This document shows positions 12,779-23,831 of a DNA stretch of 64,000 nucleotides, in pieces. Every line of letters begins with the position of its first letter. Positions within the stretch are counted from its first letter, which is position 1. The notes under the pieces are model-generated. The model had not been told where the DNA came from and did no database searches. It was given only the letters and a program-made list of their open reading frames with translations. The position numbers were made by a program, and so were the translations under genes. Origin of the DNA: Thelonectria olida. Taxonomy: Eukaryota; Ascomycota; Sordariomycetes; Hypocreales; Nectriaceae. The DNA lies in assembly GCA_020736575.1 (NCBI GenBank), contig JAGPYM010000003.1, positions 2,728,001 to 2,792,000 on the forward strand, written 5' to 3'.

Positions 12779-14402
12779 GTCGTCATATGTGGCCTTTGGC
12801 AACTATGTGGAAGCCAACATCATGCCAAGTTTGCTGTATCATGAGAAGGGCATCTTGCGTGATACTATTGTGTCCCTTCAGCTTCCTAAATGGTTCACGG
12901 CCGCTTTCTCCTAGGATGGAAGGTAATAGCCATTGTGATAAACTAACCAAGGAACTTATGCAAACAGAGGATGTGACTGGCGGAAGGTATATCTGTTGCA
13001 GAGGCTACAGTCTTGGCGGCCTTTGAGGAAGTGCTACAAGTAGACGTGCGGACTCGAGACTGTATGGTACGTCTGTTCCTGATTTGTTCTCTTTGCCGCC
13101 CGAAACACCAAAACATTCAAGAATACGATGACCGACGGCTAAAATGTCCTGCAGAAGGGCTGGCTTCTTAGAGAGAAGCTTGTGGAATTAAGAGCCTACA
13201 CTATAGAGAACAACGGCAATGGCATAAGTCCTTGGCCTCACGACAGCCGCCCAAATGTCGAAATCAACCCATGCGGTGATATGCTCCAATCACTCCTATC
13301 TTCCGGGTCCTCCTTCTGTTTTCGACTAGCGAGTACGAGAAAACCCGCAGCTTAGCGGTGATGTTCTCACTTAAGCCCGGATTTACAGTCCTAAGCGGTA
13401 ACGAGGCCCGATAACCTCTTCGGATCGACCCGAATCTAGCATAACCTTATGCCGATCCTACAAGCGACTATTGCATTAAGCAGTCGCACCTATCGGCAGA
13501 CACAAGGTCACAATCTGTCGATCCTCGGGAGAAGCCTACCGAACGACCTTGGCTCCGCCATCGCGTGCTTCAGACCTCTATTCGGCCGTCCCTATGCGGA
13601 ATGTGTGCTAACTTATGCTTATAGTCAAGGTTCACTAGTGTCCGTTTACAGGGATTGCGCTGTGACGGCCACTACAGAAGTCCTATGCCGTATCTCTGAC
13701 TCGCTCTGGTTGGTTCTTGGCAATACGAGAATCGGTCCTTATCCCGGCAAGCGTTCGGCAATCACGGAGAAAGGGACTGATAGAAGCGGATTAGAAATCC
13801 ATTCGTGGTAAATACTAGCTCCATGCCGCCTTTCCGTGCAGTTCTAGTCATCCACGTACATCAAGACTGATAACGGCAATAGATATTATAAATGGAACAT
13901 GAAGCCACGTACCTTTTAAGCTTGCATTTGAAGGGGAATGAACTTACAAGGTATGCTTTCTACGAAAGTTGACCGTTTTGTTTATATCTTGAACGGGTTC
14001 AGTACGCTACTGTCCACCAGGATACTCTCCTTGCTTCGCATGGATGCAGAGTGAAGAGCATGGGGATTGCCGACTCCCGGTAGTCAAATCAGTGCCCAGA
14101 TGAGTAAGGATCTGCCTTTTTTTCAAGGGATACAGCGCAGTGCCTTCGCCGAAGTCTTACGCTTTGAGTCCTTCAAATCACTCTAAATGCAACCACTCAA
14201 CGAATACGTGTGTAGAATGACCGTCGCCGTGTATATCCAGTTGTATTTAAAGTCTCGAGATGAGCGAAACGCTACTAACTGAGTCCAGGACTGGAATTCA
14301 GGCGCACTGATTTTCAATATACTGAGAACACCCGCCCTAGTTCTCCCAAGTCTCGGGGTTTCAAACACTGAGCAATGTCATGTTGTTGATGGTTGTCTGT
14401 GA
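12779..14402. other. Gene-poor stretch, no gene supported
   Basis: About 1.6 kb. One plus-strand frame at 13449-13811 encodes 120 residues, but with no recognisable domain, no signal peptide and no linked exons. Base composition between about 13290 and 13800 is more coding-like than its flanks, so an eroded gene is possible. Confidence 0.4.
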
Positions 14403-15133
14403 TCAGGATTCCAGCAACTTGACCAGAACGTTCCTAGTCTCTCCAATACTCTTGTACGCCGCAAAGGCCTCGGCCGTCTTGGACTCCTTGTAAGCGCTCT
14501 CGATCTCCTAGCCAAGATTCTCGATTAATAACCTGTCCCAAGTGGTGCGCAGAGGGACTCGTTGTACATACCTCGACGCTATCCCAGCCCACCAGGCCGA
14601 GCCCAATGATGGCATCATCGCTCAACAGTTTGCCACCCGTGGTCTTCCTGCCAAGAGCAGAAGTGAGTTCGATCCACGCCGTCCGAGCATCAACCCGTTT
14701 GCCCTCATCAGCCAAAGTGATGCTCGAGAACTGGAGAAAAGGCTTGGGCGATGCGTCCCCGGAGAACTCGGCAAACTCGAATCGTCCCACGGCCGGTTGA
14801 GGGACTCCTCTGGCCTGAAGCCTTTCCTCATGCTCCTTCGCCCAAGCGGAGCTGGTAAAGGTCGCTTCGTCCTCGGCACTCTTGAAAGCTGGTTGAGACG
14901 ATGTCAGTGCCTCTCTCTTGCATGTCCTATTGCGGGTGGGATCACATACCGATATACTGAATGAACTTGAAGTCGGTCACGCCCTGCCCGTCCTCGGCGA
15001 CAATCTGGCCACCTCCGGCATGAAGGACGCCCGGCTGAGCTCGCAGGTCAGCAACGAGAGTCGGCCAAGCATCGAGGAACTTGTCCTTGCTGGCAGCGGG
15101 GATCTCGGGGCGGATGATAGAGAGGATAGGCAT
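14403..15133 (-). CDS. Dimeric alpha-beta barrel (ABM-like) protein
   Basis: Three exons, 15133-14950, 14888-14572 and 14507-14403, give 201 aa; both junctions keep frame. The N-terminal half looks like an antibiotic-biosynthesis-monooxygenase or stress-response barrel unit: ILSIIRPEIP, then FLDAWPTLVADLRAQPGVLHAGGGQ, then DFKFIQYIGAFKSAEDEATF. The second half (FLQFSSITLADE, TAWIELTSALGRKT, IIGLGLVGWDSVEEIESAYKES) looks like a second, diverged unit, so the protein may be a tandem two-domain barrel. No signal peptide, so cytosolic. Members bind or oxidise small aromatics, or have no known activity; the substrate cannot be assigned. A TATATAAG box lies about 110 bp upstream. Confidence 0.8.
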
Positions 15134-15248
15134 GGTGGAAATGAAGAGATGCGGTGCTCAAGATGGTAAGTGTGGTAGTCTGTTATTGTTTGTTGTGCTG
15201 AACTGTTTGTTGTGTTGAACAATCCTTTGAACTGTCGGGAATGACTCC

Positions 15249-15256
15249 CTTATATA
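15249..15256 (-). promoter_or_regulatory. TATA box of the ABM-like gene
   Basis: TATATAAG on the minus strand, about 116 bp upstream of the start codon at 15133. Confidence 0.45.
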
Positions 15257-17645
15257 TCAAGCAGACACCGCAAAGGCACATATTATTAGAAGCCTCTCTG
15301 TCTCCTGAAAGTGTCGGTTACGCTACAAGCTAATCTTAGGCGAGAGGTTCATTCGCGACGATTATCGATTGCGAATCCGAGACCGAATTATGACCTCCTT
15401 ATCCGTCTCGCACAGCCACATGCACAAACATCGTGGGTTTCAGACTTGGCGAGGCAAACTCATGCCATGAAGAAACAACAAGAATAGAACGAGGTCTGGA
15501 ACCAGATCTCGCAAGGGTTTCAGCCTTGGGCCAAGAAGCTGAACCTAAGTTAGATGAATACTGGATGGACGTTGGCTAGAAACAACTGCCGTGAATGACG
15601 GGAGCCCACTCTATAAGGCCAAGGCATGCAGATCCAAGTTAGTCAAATTACAAAGTCAAAGCCATCGTACGAATTTTCGGTTTCGCATCTTGAGTTGTGT
15701 AAGTAATTTCGGTGCTTATTCCTCCCGAAACGGTGGTGCACAAAATAGTGCAAAGCGCGTGCTTCCGACTCCGATGGCGGATTGAATCAGCACACCGAGC
15801 GGACTCCGTCAAGATCCCGACGTACTAGTTGCTTAGTGAGAGCCCTGAGGACTGTCGTTTCGCGTGGGTGGTTCTGTTAAGATGATTCAATAACTTCCCG
15901 ATCCCGCCGGGTCGGTCTATTCGTGAGCCCCGACTCGCCCCGTCGGATTGTTTATTTGCTATTAACGTCCTGAGAGGCACATCGGGCCTCATACAATCTC
16001 CAGAGGGGGGGGAGTACGGGCTGGGATAGAGATAGAGATAGAAGGACAACTAGACATCATAGAGGCAGGTCTTGTGCTGCCTACTTGTGGTGACAAGGTC
16101 AGCTCTTCCGTCCGCGGGTAGAAGCTGTAGCATGCAAAAACCTTGTGTCTGAGAGAGTTTTCTCTTGTCGAATTTCTTTCCGTCTCCCATTCGGGAGCTA
16201 TAGGGTAGCAAATAAGCAGATTCTCCCAGTGATAATGGGTAGCGTTTACGGATATATATCCTCCAAATTGCGATTGCCCAAAGCCGGCAGCCCCCCTTCT
16301 ACCCGGACTATCGGGCCGAGACTCGTTCTTGTCGTAGTCTCCCTGACTTAAAGAAAGCTTGAATCATCCGTCCCAATTGTCGGCAATGAACCGATCTTGC
16401 TTCTTCCTTAGCGGGTGATCGGGTGATCATAGAGCGGCGGAACCAGTTGCTGCTTAGACGACGATGCCAAGGTTTAAACAGCCCAACCCCCTTCATCAAT
16501 GGGGGCAATTTATCTACGTAATTACTTGGTTTAAGATGACATGTTGACACTTGCCATTTTGAGGTGGCTCGTGCTTGCAGGGCGGGAAGAAACGAGGCCG
16601 TTCAGCCATTAGTCAGTCTCACATGAGTTATATGTCAAACCACAGCAGCGTCGAATTGGGGTGCCTTGGCTCTTATTATTCCCTTGTTGGACTTCTTAAA
16701 CAATACATGGGATGTTAGCATGGTAGTCTGAGTCGAGTTGAGATTTGCCCCCCTGTGCACACGTGGTTTGTGTCAGGGGCTACGACTTGACCTTTTCGTA
16801 TTAGCGAATCATATAATTTCGAGAGGGCAAATAAGGTTCAATGTTCGGCTGTATTGATTTGGCGAGGCTCAAACCCGACCGTACAATGCCCGTCGTATTC
16901 GCAGCGCACCTACATAGGTAGGTATGTATGTTCCTCGTCTTTCTACACTTAGCTAGGACACTATAGCACTAAATACCACTTGCGTCTCGCACAAAACCCG
17001 GGGCTTCAATGGACATGGAGAGTTCAGACGGTGGCCGCTTAGACGTGGGGTTGGCAACGTGTTGTGTCTTGTTATTCACATGTCGCGAGCAGCCATGAAA
17101 GCGTCCGGCTGCGACTTCCATTCCACGTGCCATCTCTGAAACATCATCAACGGAGATATCCAAGGATATGCAGGAACTATAGTGTAGGGCTATGTGGGAT
17201 TATCTAGGGTTTGTCAAGGACCCTGGCTTCAATTAGCTACATGTATCCACCTCACCGTCGGAATCAACCGAATTCCCTCTTTTGAACACTCGACATTCTC
17301 GACGACTTGGGCAATACGAATACCTAAACCTTAAATCTAATATTCGGAAGAATCTCCGATAGGAGCATTTACCCGTGCCTCGGCACCGACCTCTTGAACC
17401 TGAGAGACAGAGGACTGTAGTTAGTGACTGTCACGAGGAGAGGGAGATTGAATAGAGACAATACTATGCCTACTGCCGAACCGTGGCCCCTCGCTAAACC
17501 ATGCGTATGGCGGAAGGGGTTCGAACGACTTGGCATTACATCTTTCAAAGGTTCCGAGCCGGCTTATGCTTACCTGGTTCAACTTGACTATATTTCCAAA
17601 AGTGTTAAGCTCTCTCATACGATCCCAAAACATATAGACATGGAG
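15257..17645. other. Intergenic stretch, no gene supported
   Basis: About 2.4 kb. All frames are short and none resembles a protein family. It contains a G-run (about 16005-16012), a GATAGA triplicate near 16026-16043 and several short AT-rich patches. The right end is the promoter of the NPP1 gene. Confidence 0.5.
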
Positions 17646-17653
17646 TATAAAGC
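17646..17653 (+). promoter_or_regulatory. TATA box of the NPP1-type gene
   Basis: TATAAAGC about 150 bp upstream of the ATG at 17797; the leader between is CT-rich, as in many strongly expressed fungal genes. Confidence 0.4.
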
Positions 17654-17796
17654 GGCGTCTTCTCCCATGGACAGATGAAATTCTCGTACATCACAGCTCG
17701 TGCACTTGGCTATCATTCAACTCCATCTCTTTCCCTCTGCACCTTGTGCCAACTTCCAAGTTTGATACACCGATTTCAAACCCAAAAACCTTCAAG

Positions 17797-18635
17797 ATGC
17801 GCCTGTCGAATATCTTCCTTTCTACCTTGGCTCTAGCCAGCAAGGCTCTGGCCGCTCCCGCTGAGAGCAGCGATGGTGCCTTCGCAGAGAGGGACATCGC
17901 AGGCCGTGCCGTAGTCAGCCATGACTCCCTCAACCCCGTCAAAACCCGACTCCAGGCCGGTCGCATCGGACGGGCTATCGAGATGTTCAGCCCTCTGCTG
18001 CACATTGCCCACGGCTGCCAGCCTTACACCGCCGTGAACGACAAGGGCGACATTAGGTATGCTTCTCAGGGACCTTGAACAGGAAAAAGCCCCCCAAGAA
18101 GTCTATTTGCTGACATGACGATTTCAGTGGCGGTCTCCAGGATTCTGGCAACCCAAGTGCAGGTTGCCGTGACCAGAGCAAGGGGCAGACGTACGCCCGC
18201 GCTGCCTGGTACGGGGGCAAATTTGGCATCATGTATGCCTGGTACTTCCCCAAGGACCAGCCGGTCGCCGGAAACGTTGCTGGCGGCCACCGCCATGACT
18301 GGGAGAGCATCGTTGTCTGGATCGACAACCCGGACAACCAGAACCCCAAGATCCTCGGCGGCGCAGCCTCTGGCCACGGCAAATACTCGACGAGCACCAA
18401 CCCTCTCCGCCGCGGCAACAACGTCAAGGTCGAGTACTTTACTCAGTTGGTCTTGAACCATCAGCTTCAGTTCACCAACACGGAAGGCCGTACCTACTGG
18501 ATCTCGGACTGGGATGCCATGCCGCGTGCGGCCCAAAACGCCCTGGACCAGAACAACCCGAACCCCTTTGGCAAAGCCAACTGCCCCTTTAGCAATGTCA
18601 ACTTCCAGAACAACCTCAAAAAGGCCGCTCTTTGA
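17797..18635 (+). CDS. Secreted NPP1 / necrosis- and ethylene-inducing-like protein (NLP)
   Basis: Two exons, 17797-18056 and 18128-18635, give 255 aa. An in-frame ATG at 17746 exists, but the ATG at 17797 gives a clean signal peptide (about 20 residues). NPP1 hallmarks follow in order: the HGCQPY segment, a second Cys after the junction (AGCRDQSKG), the AWYFPKD strand, the heptapeptide GHRHDWE about mid-protein and the YFTQLVLNHQLQFT segment near the end. Two family-conserved cysteines in the N-terminal half suggest the type 1 group. In the family the acidic and histidine residues of the heptapeptide hold a metal ion, and many members permeabilise dicot plasma membranes, while others are non-cytotoxic. 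The sequence alone does not tell which holds here. No truncation or frameshift is seen. Confidence 0.93.
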
Positions 18636-19043
18636 TTTTGGATGCTCTTTGGTCGGTACGTTGCCCAGTCACACTGGGTGGTTTCAAATGGGGGACTTGT
18701 TTCTCTAGGACAAAGAGGTGAGATATGTAGACGGGAAGAACTAGGGGGACGGGAGAGTCTTTTGTACCATTCTTCGTTGTGTGAAAGTCTTTGTTCTTCA
18801 AAGACAATAGGGAGATACGCGTTACTGGAAGAAGAACTGCAGAAAACACCTGTACTTGAAATGCATCAGCAACCATCTCACTGTGCCACAGGGAAACCCA
18901 AGTAAATCATATGAATCATGAATCATAAAGCTGCCACTAATCACCCAAAGATCCTGGTGCTGATCACAATCACAGAACCAGCCATCCAACAAGACTATCA
19001 GTTTCCCTTCCCAACCCGACCGAGTCACCATCCACGCCTAAGA
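18636..19043. other. Convergent 3' flanks of the NPP1 and SD-repeat genes
   Basis: About 400 bp between two converging genes; no gene recognised. Confidence 0.5.
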
Positions 19044-19883
19044 CTAATCGTAAAGAGTGCTGGTGGTCTTGGTCGTGATAGACGCCGTATCATCATCCAC
19101 CTTGTCCTTGGGGCGCAAACAGAACAGCTTCCTCAACCAACCGAATCTGCTGGTCTTCTTGGACGCAATGGAACTATCGTCGCTATCGCTGTCGCTGTCG
19201 CTATCACTGACGTTGTACTTGTCCTTACGACCACATCTGCTGCATCTCTTCTTCTTCGGGCCAACGTTGATAATATTTGGATAGCTCCTGTTCTGAGGGT
19301 TGATATTGACGATGTTCGGTACAGTGCCAGTAGACAACCCTGGTAGCATGGGCGACTTTGCCTCAAGCTTGATGGACAACTCGACAAGTTCGGCGTAGAT
19401 TTCCATGCGAGTGACAGGGACCTTGTTGATATCTATATCATGCTTGCCTGCGACGTAGAACAGCCTCTGCCTGACATTGTCCAGCGTCTCGTCTTCATCA
19501 ACGCACTTTTCTGGGAAAGGCAATGCATATGCGGCCAGATGACCGGGACCAAGCTCCATGCAGATGGTCCGGATCGTCTCCATGGAGACGTCGGCATCGT
19601 CTGGAAGCAAGGAAGAGAAGATTTTGTTACACGGGGTGTGGTAAGAAGGGAACTGGCTTCTTTTCTTGTACAAGCGACAGATGCGCCATGCGAGGGATTC
19701 CCAGGTCGGATCCAGGTTTGGGGGCGGCGAATGGATACTGTGAGTGGCCTCGAGGAGTCTGACGCGCCTGTTGATGGCGGAAAGGCTGCTGCTCTCGAGT
19801 TCGTTTCCATGAAAGATTCCACGGGACTTGCCTTCGAGCGTCGAAACGACTGCGGCCGCGTTGATTTGTGCCTTGGAGGCCAT
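19044..19883 (-). CDS. Hypothetical protein with an SD-repeat and two Cys-containing basic patches
   Basis: An uninterrupted frame from the ATG at 19883 to the TAG at 19044-19046, 279 aa, no introns. Residues about 1-190 are a globular, Leu- and charge-rich part (WESLAWRICRLYKKRSQFPSY, IRTICMELGPGHLAAYALPF, VRQRLFYVAGKHDIDINKVP). The C-terminal part has KKKRCSRCGRKDK, then SDSDSDSDSDDSS, then a basic patch with FGWLRKLFCLRPKDK and an acidic/Thr-rich end. No signal peptide and no TM segment. The SD run looks like a casein kinase 2 target; this is inference. I do not recognise the family. It may be a lineage-specific cytoplasmic or nuclear protein. Confidence 0.7.
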   Translation of the reverse strand: MASKAQINAAAVVSTLEGKSRGIFHGNELESSSLSAINRRVRLLEATHSIHSPPPNLDPTWESLAWRICRLYKKRSQFPSYHTPCNKIFSSLLPDDADVSMETIRTICMELGPGHLAAYALPFPEKCVDEDETLDNVRQRLFYVAGKHDIDINKVPVTRMEIYAELVELSIKLEAKSPMLPGLSTGTVPNIVNINPQNRSYPNIINVGPKKKRCSRCGRKDKYNVSDSDSDSDSDDSSIASKKTSRFGWLRKLFCLRPKDKVDDDTASITTKTTSTLYD

Positions 19884-20609
19884 CTTGATCGACAATGACG
19901 TGATTCAGAAATGGACTTTTGAAATCGAAGTGAGGGTGGAATGATCTAACAGAGAACTGCAGAGGCTTCAATGTGCATATTTATCTCTCTTCTCGGCTCA
20001 AGAGAAGCTCATTCTCCTCAGCCCGCATCTTAGGCAGCAATGCCCTCCCATGTTTCGCCGCAGCTGTAGGTATGTATTACTGTGCATTAGACTTGCATCC
20101 ACGAACCAACACACCAATCACGTCGGAAATCGTGGGCCCTCCTTGGCGGCGTAGTAAGTCGATATTAGTGAGCGTGCAGATTCTTCCCACATGCTGGTAT
20201 CCCATTACTGGTGGACGAGGAGAATAAGAACGCAAGCGTGCAGATGAGGCCGTCGGTTGCCTTGCGAGCTGGTTCGCATTTTGCAACCTGATAGACCAAA
20301 ACGACGCTCTACAGTCTCACCGGCTGTGGAGGGGGCAGCAGCCAAGGCAGATTTTGGTCTCGCATATCTGCATCCTGCAGCCCATCACCAATGGAAGCGC
20401 CAACACTGACCGAGCGAGGAGTCTTTGCTGGCAGTTTGCTAGTCAAGTCACGAGCTCGCCTCACTTGCATCATCCGATGCTCAACAAATGGTAATGTTGC
20501 GTGGTATCATTCGCGTGTCCGACACACCCCAGCCATGCTACTCCATTACAAAGGATACCTATCATTTACATAATACTGTTAATACATTAAGAATTGGTCT
20601 GGGAAACGT
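19884..20609. other. Intergenic stretch, no gene supported
   Basis: About 725 bp. The left end is the 5' flank of the SD-repeat gene and the right end the 3' flank of the repeat-bearing membrane protein gene. Nothing else recognised. Confidence 0.5.
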
Positions 20610-22783
20610 TTACACTGGCCCCAATCCGTCTCTGAAAATCTCGTCGTACCATTTTGGCTGGTCAGCCTTGTCCTTGCAAATGTCCTCAAACTCCAGGACG
20701 GGCAAGCCAACGGTTGCCATCTCTTTTACCCATCTACGCGGCTTTCGTTTGATAAGCTCTGATGGGAGGGCTTGATATTGGACTTTGTGCTCGCCAAAGA
20801 CGTACTCGCCGAGTATCGGTAGCTCGACTGGTCGCTCCAGGTACTTGTTGACCAGCTTGCGGAGATAGGGGAAGTACCACGTGCTGTCCCACCAGGTTAT
20901 ACGGCGCATCTTGTATTCGGGCGAGTCTCCGTTGTAGTGGACGATGACTGGAACGGCCTCGGCGTAGAAGTCGGCGTAGAGGGTGAGGTTGCCCCAATCG
21001 CCCGTCTCCTGATCCGGAAGATACTTTCGCAGCGGCGTCTGAACGTCCAGAAGGTCGGCGGGAACACCAGTCAGTCGGACAGGGTTGATCTCGCGCTGAG
21101 CCGCCATGTGATCGAGGCTCGGTCGATCGTTCAACTTGATCAAGGCTCCGTCATCCTCCTTGAAGTTGGTTGCGATGGCAATCTGCTGGCCATAGTCGAG
21201 GCCGAAAAAGTACTCAAAGTTCTCGAGCATGATCTTCATAGCTGGGTTTTCGAAGTAACTCTTCTCGCCACGGTTGGGCTGTTCGCGCAGCCACGTCCTC
21301 ACTATCTCCTGTTCGCCAAACACTTCTCCTACTGGCCCCTGGTCGGTGTTGACCTCTGGGTGATGGCTTGCAATTCGACTGACGCGATCTGCAGCAGCGC
21401 GCAGAAATCGCCTCAGGTCACGGGCAGGGCCGATGTGCGTCCCTCCGTTGATGGTGTAAGATCGCTGCTTTCGAGGGCCGCCCTCTTTCGTGTCGGTGAG
21501 GGGGCCATACAAATCCTTTCGCTCTGGACTTTCCGGGAGAGACTCGCAATGCATATTGATGCCCCTCCCAGCTGCTGGCCAACATCTCTTCTGAGCCGCT
21601 GAGACAATCGTCTGCTCCATCGGCATGCGCCCAGGCATGCCCCATTGCTTAGCAAGTCGCTCATTCGCCTTTCGGTTGATGTCATGGTATCTCTTTATGA
21701 GAACCTCAGGCGGAAGCTGCCACCAGAGATCGAGGCCGTCTACGATCATAACCAGATCATCGTCGCGTATCCTATCATCAGGATGAGCCGTGTCTCTCAT
21801 CATCTCGTCCATGTACTCGACAGACCCGACGATCTTCGCAATGTGAGATTTGTCGTAGCCGCCATAAAGCCTGTCCCCTTCACCGCCCCAATTTATAAGG
21901 ATGGGGTTTGGATAGCCGTTGGCCATTGCGCTAAACACGAGCTTGCACAGGTTTGGGTCAGGAGAGTCGATGGGGATGAGAATGACCAGTCGGTGGGTGC
22001 CAGGGTTTGGGTTAGGAATATCAGGTGAGTCTGGTGAGTTTGAAAGGTCATATATGCGAGGGGGGACTGGTTTTTTGGGCTGGTACCCCTTGGGTTTCCC
22101 TGGATGTGCCTTGGGTTCCTCTGAAGGTGGCTGGATGGGTTCTTCAGGTGCCTTGGGTTCCTCTGGAGGCGGCTGAATTGGTTCTTCAGGTGCCTTGGGT
22201 TCCTCTGGAGGCGGCTGAATTGGTTCTTCAGGTGCCTTGGGTTCCTCTGGAGGCGGCTGAATTGGTTCTTCAGGTGCCTTGGGTTCCTCTGGAGGCGGCT
22301 GGATGGGTTCTTCAGGTGCCTTGGGTTCCTCTGGAGGCGGCTGGATGGGCTCTTCAGGCGCCTTGGGTTCATCCTTGACGTGATCGACATGTTCATCTTG
22401 GGCACCGCCCACGCCCGTCGCTGTTTCCACAACAGCGATGCTCTCGGACAGTGTTGGACCCAGCTCTCCGTCGACGTGATGGCTCAACGAGGCACTGGGC
22501 GACTCGGTTGATGGCGCAATGGTCTGGAGTCTCCCATGAGGCGGCCCAGCCACGTCTTTGCCAAATGGCCCAACCTAGGTCGTGTTAGATGTGAGGTTGG
22601 AAGTGTTTGGGAAGATAAACGTGCCTCGTAGTGGGATATCGACCAGTAACAGGGTATGAGGAAGACAGCAACAACGAAGAGGAATACCCAATTGGTCACC
22701 AACCGGATGACGACATGCTTCATGACCCCGGGTTGACTGATCCGGGCCATGCGCGACCTCTTTTCGCCGAGTTCTGCGTCCAT
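20610..22783 (-). CDS. Type II membrane protein with putative PLOD-like glycosyltransferase domain and Pro/Glu repeat stalk
   Basis: Two exons, 22783-22625 and 22574-20610, give 707 aa. The join uses a GC donor (GAG|GCACGT) and a CTAG acceptor with an ideal CTAAC branch site; no GT donor nearby keeps the frame. Residues about 30-48 (NWVFLFVVAVFLIPCYW) are a signal anchor. About 124-207 are six copies of a 14-residue Pro/Glu/Gln unit, a likely extended stalk. The lumenal domain from about 240 has VILIPIDSP, LVMIVDGLDLWWQLPPEVL (DxxD where a metal-binding DxD is expected), INGGTHIGPARDLRRFL, the EQEIVRTWL segment and a C-terminal YADFYAEAVPVIVHYNGD region. This resembles fungal proteins related to the glycosyltransferase part of procollagen galactosyl/glucosyltransferases, so a Golgi glycosyltransferase is likely. 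Acceptor and sugar unknown. Confidence 0.78.
22111..22362 (-). repeat. Six tandem copies of a 42-bp coding repeat
   Basis: Each copy encodes EEPIQPPPEEPKAP; the last copy in reading order has PPS and ends in His. At the Pro-Ile codons three adjacent inner copies share CCA-ATT while the outer copies use CCC-ATC, so the inner copies look recently duplicated or homogenised. The unit length is a multiple of three, so copy-number changes keep the frame. Confidence 0.9.
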
Positions 22784-23831
22784 GACTGCTGCCAGGGAGT
22801 CGGACGGACTGACGGCGGAGAGAACAACCACTTGTGAGATACGAAGCAAAGAGAGATCAAACCACGGCCCCAGGCTTTAAGTCGAGCATTGCGCACGGTT
22901 TGGATGTGGGCGAAGGAGAAAACACTTCACTACCCCTGAATTTTCTCAATTCTCCACTGGCCATGTGCCTATTCGTACGAGTGATGGCAGATCCTCCCTC
23001 GCGACTGGCCTCTCGTTCCGGTGGAATAGGGGGAAGCATACTTCGCAGGTAGGGCGAGAAAGATCGATCAAATAGTCTGGAGGGAGGGTCTCGAAATCGA
23101 TGGTGGCCGCCACTGAACAAAGCTGGTTGGGTCTGGAGATGGCTCCAGGGGCTTTAATTGGCTGCAATCAGTGTTTCGAAATTGGCTGCATGCCAGCAAT
23201 TGGCACTATTGAGTCCAGTCTGATACAAGTTAGTTAATGATGGAGGAGAAAAAGGGGGGACGTCCCAAACGGAGCTGTCAAAGGAGCCCTGAGACCAAAC
23301 TTCACAGTCTATCGGAGGTCTATTCAGTCAATTTTCCGCGTAAAAGCCTAACGTCCAGTGAATAATTATCACTCGCGCGCCCGCCCGTAGATACGCGCCG
23401 CATTCAGATGCTCGGAAAAATGGGCGGTGGTTTTGGAGTTGGCTGGGCCAAGCCATTGGAAGGGCGGAATTAAGCCAGAATTTGGCGCCGTCACTTAACT
23501 ACTTCTCGCGCAATTTGGGGCCGTTTCGGTCTTCAATTAACTTGCTTTTTTTTCTCCAAGGGGGAGGCGATACTGCAATTAACTACGTGCTAACTAATTG
23601 TTATTGCCTGCCACGCCGTCTGCATCAGAATACTCCCTTGCCTCTCAGCTCCAAACGGATAGGAATCTATGAAATAAACCCCGGAAAATCATGACTTTGC
23701 CAAGAGGCTTCATTTACTGACACAACACGCAAGACAATCAACGGAGCACGGTTTCAGACATGAGCTAGGTCGGGATAGATATGGTTTCTGTCTTGAATAA
23801 TCCCACTCAATTTATGGAGCAGAGAAGTAAC
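22784..23831. other. Intergenic stretch, no gene supported
   Basis: About 1 kb. It holds the promoter of the repeat-bearing membrane protein (minus strand, right of 22783) and the 3' flank of the cysteine-rich gene. A patch near 23375-23400 is C/G-rich (GCGCGCCCGCCCG). Confidence 0.5.

Noticed and set aside
20937..21602. 221-codon plus-strand frame inside the repeat-bearing glycosyltransferase gene
   Set aside because: Antisense to the conserved lumenal domain; no signal of its own.
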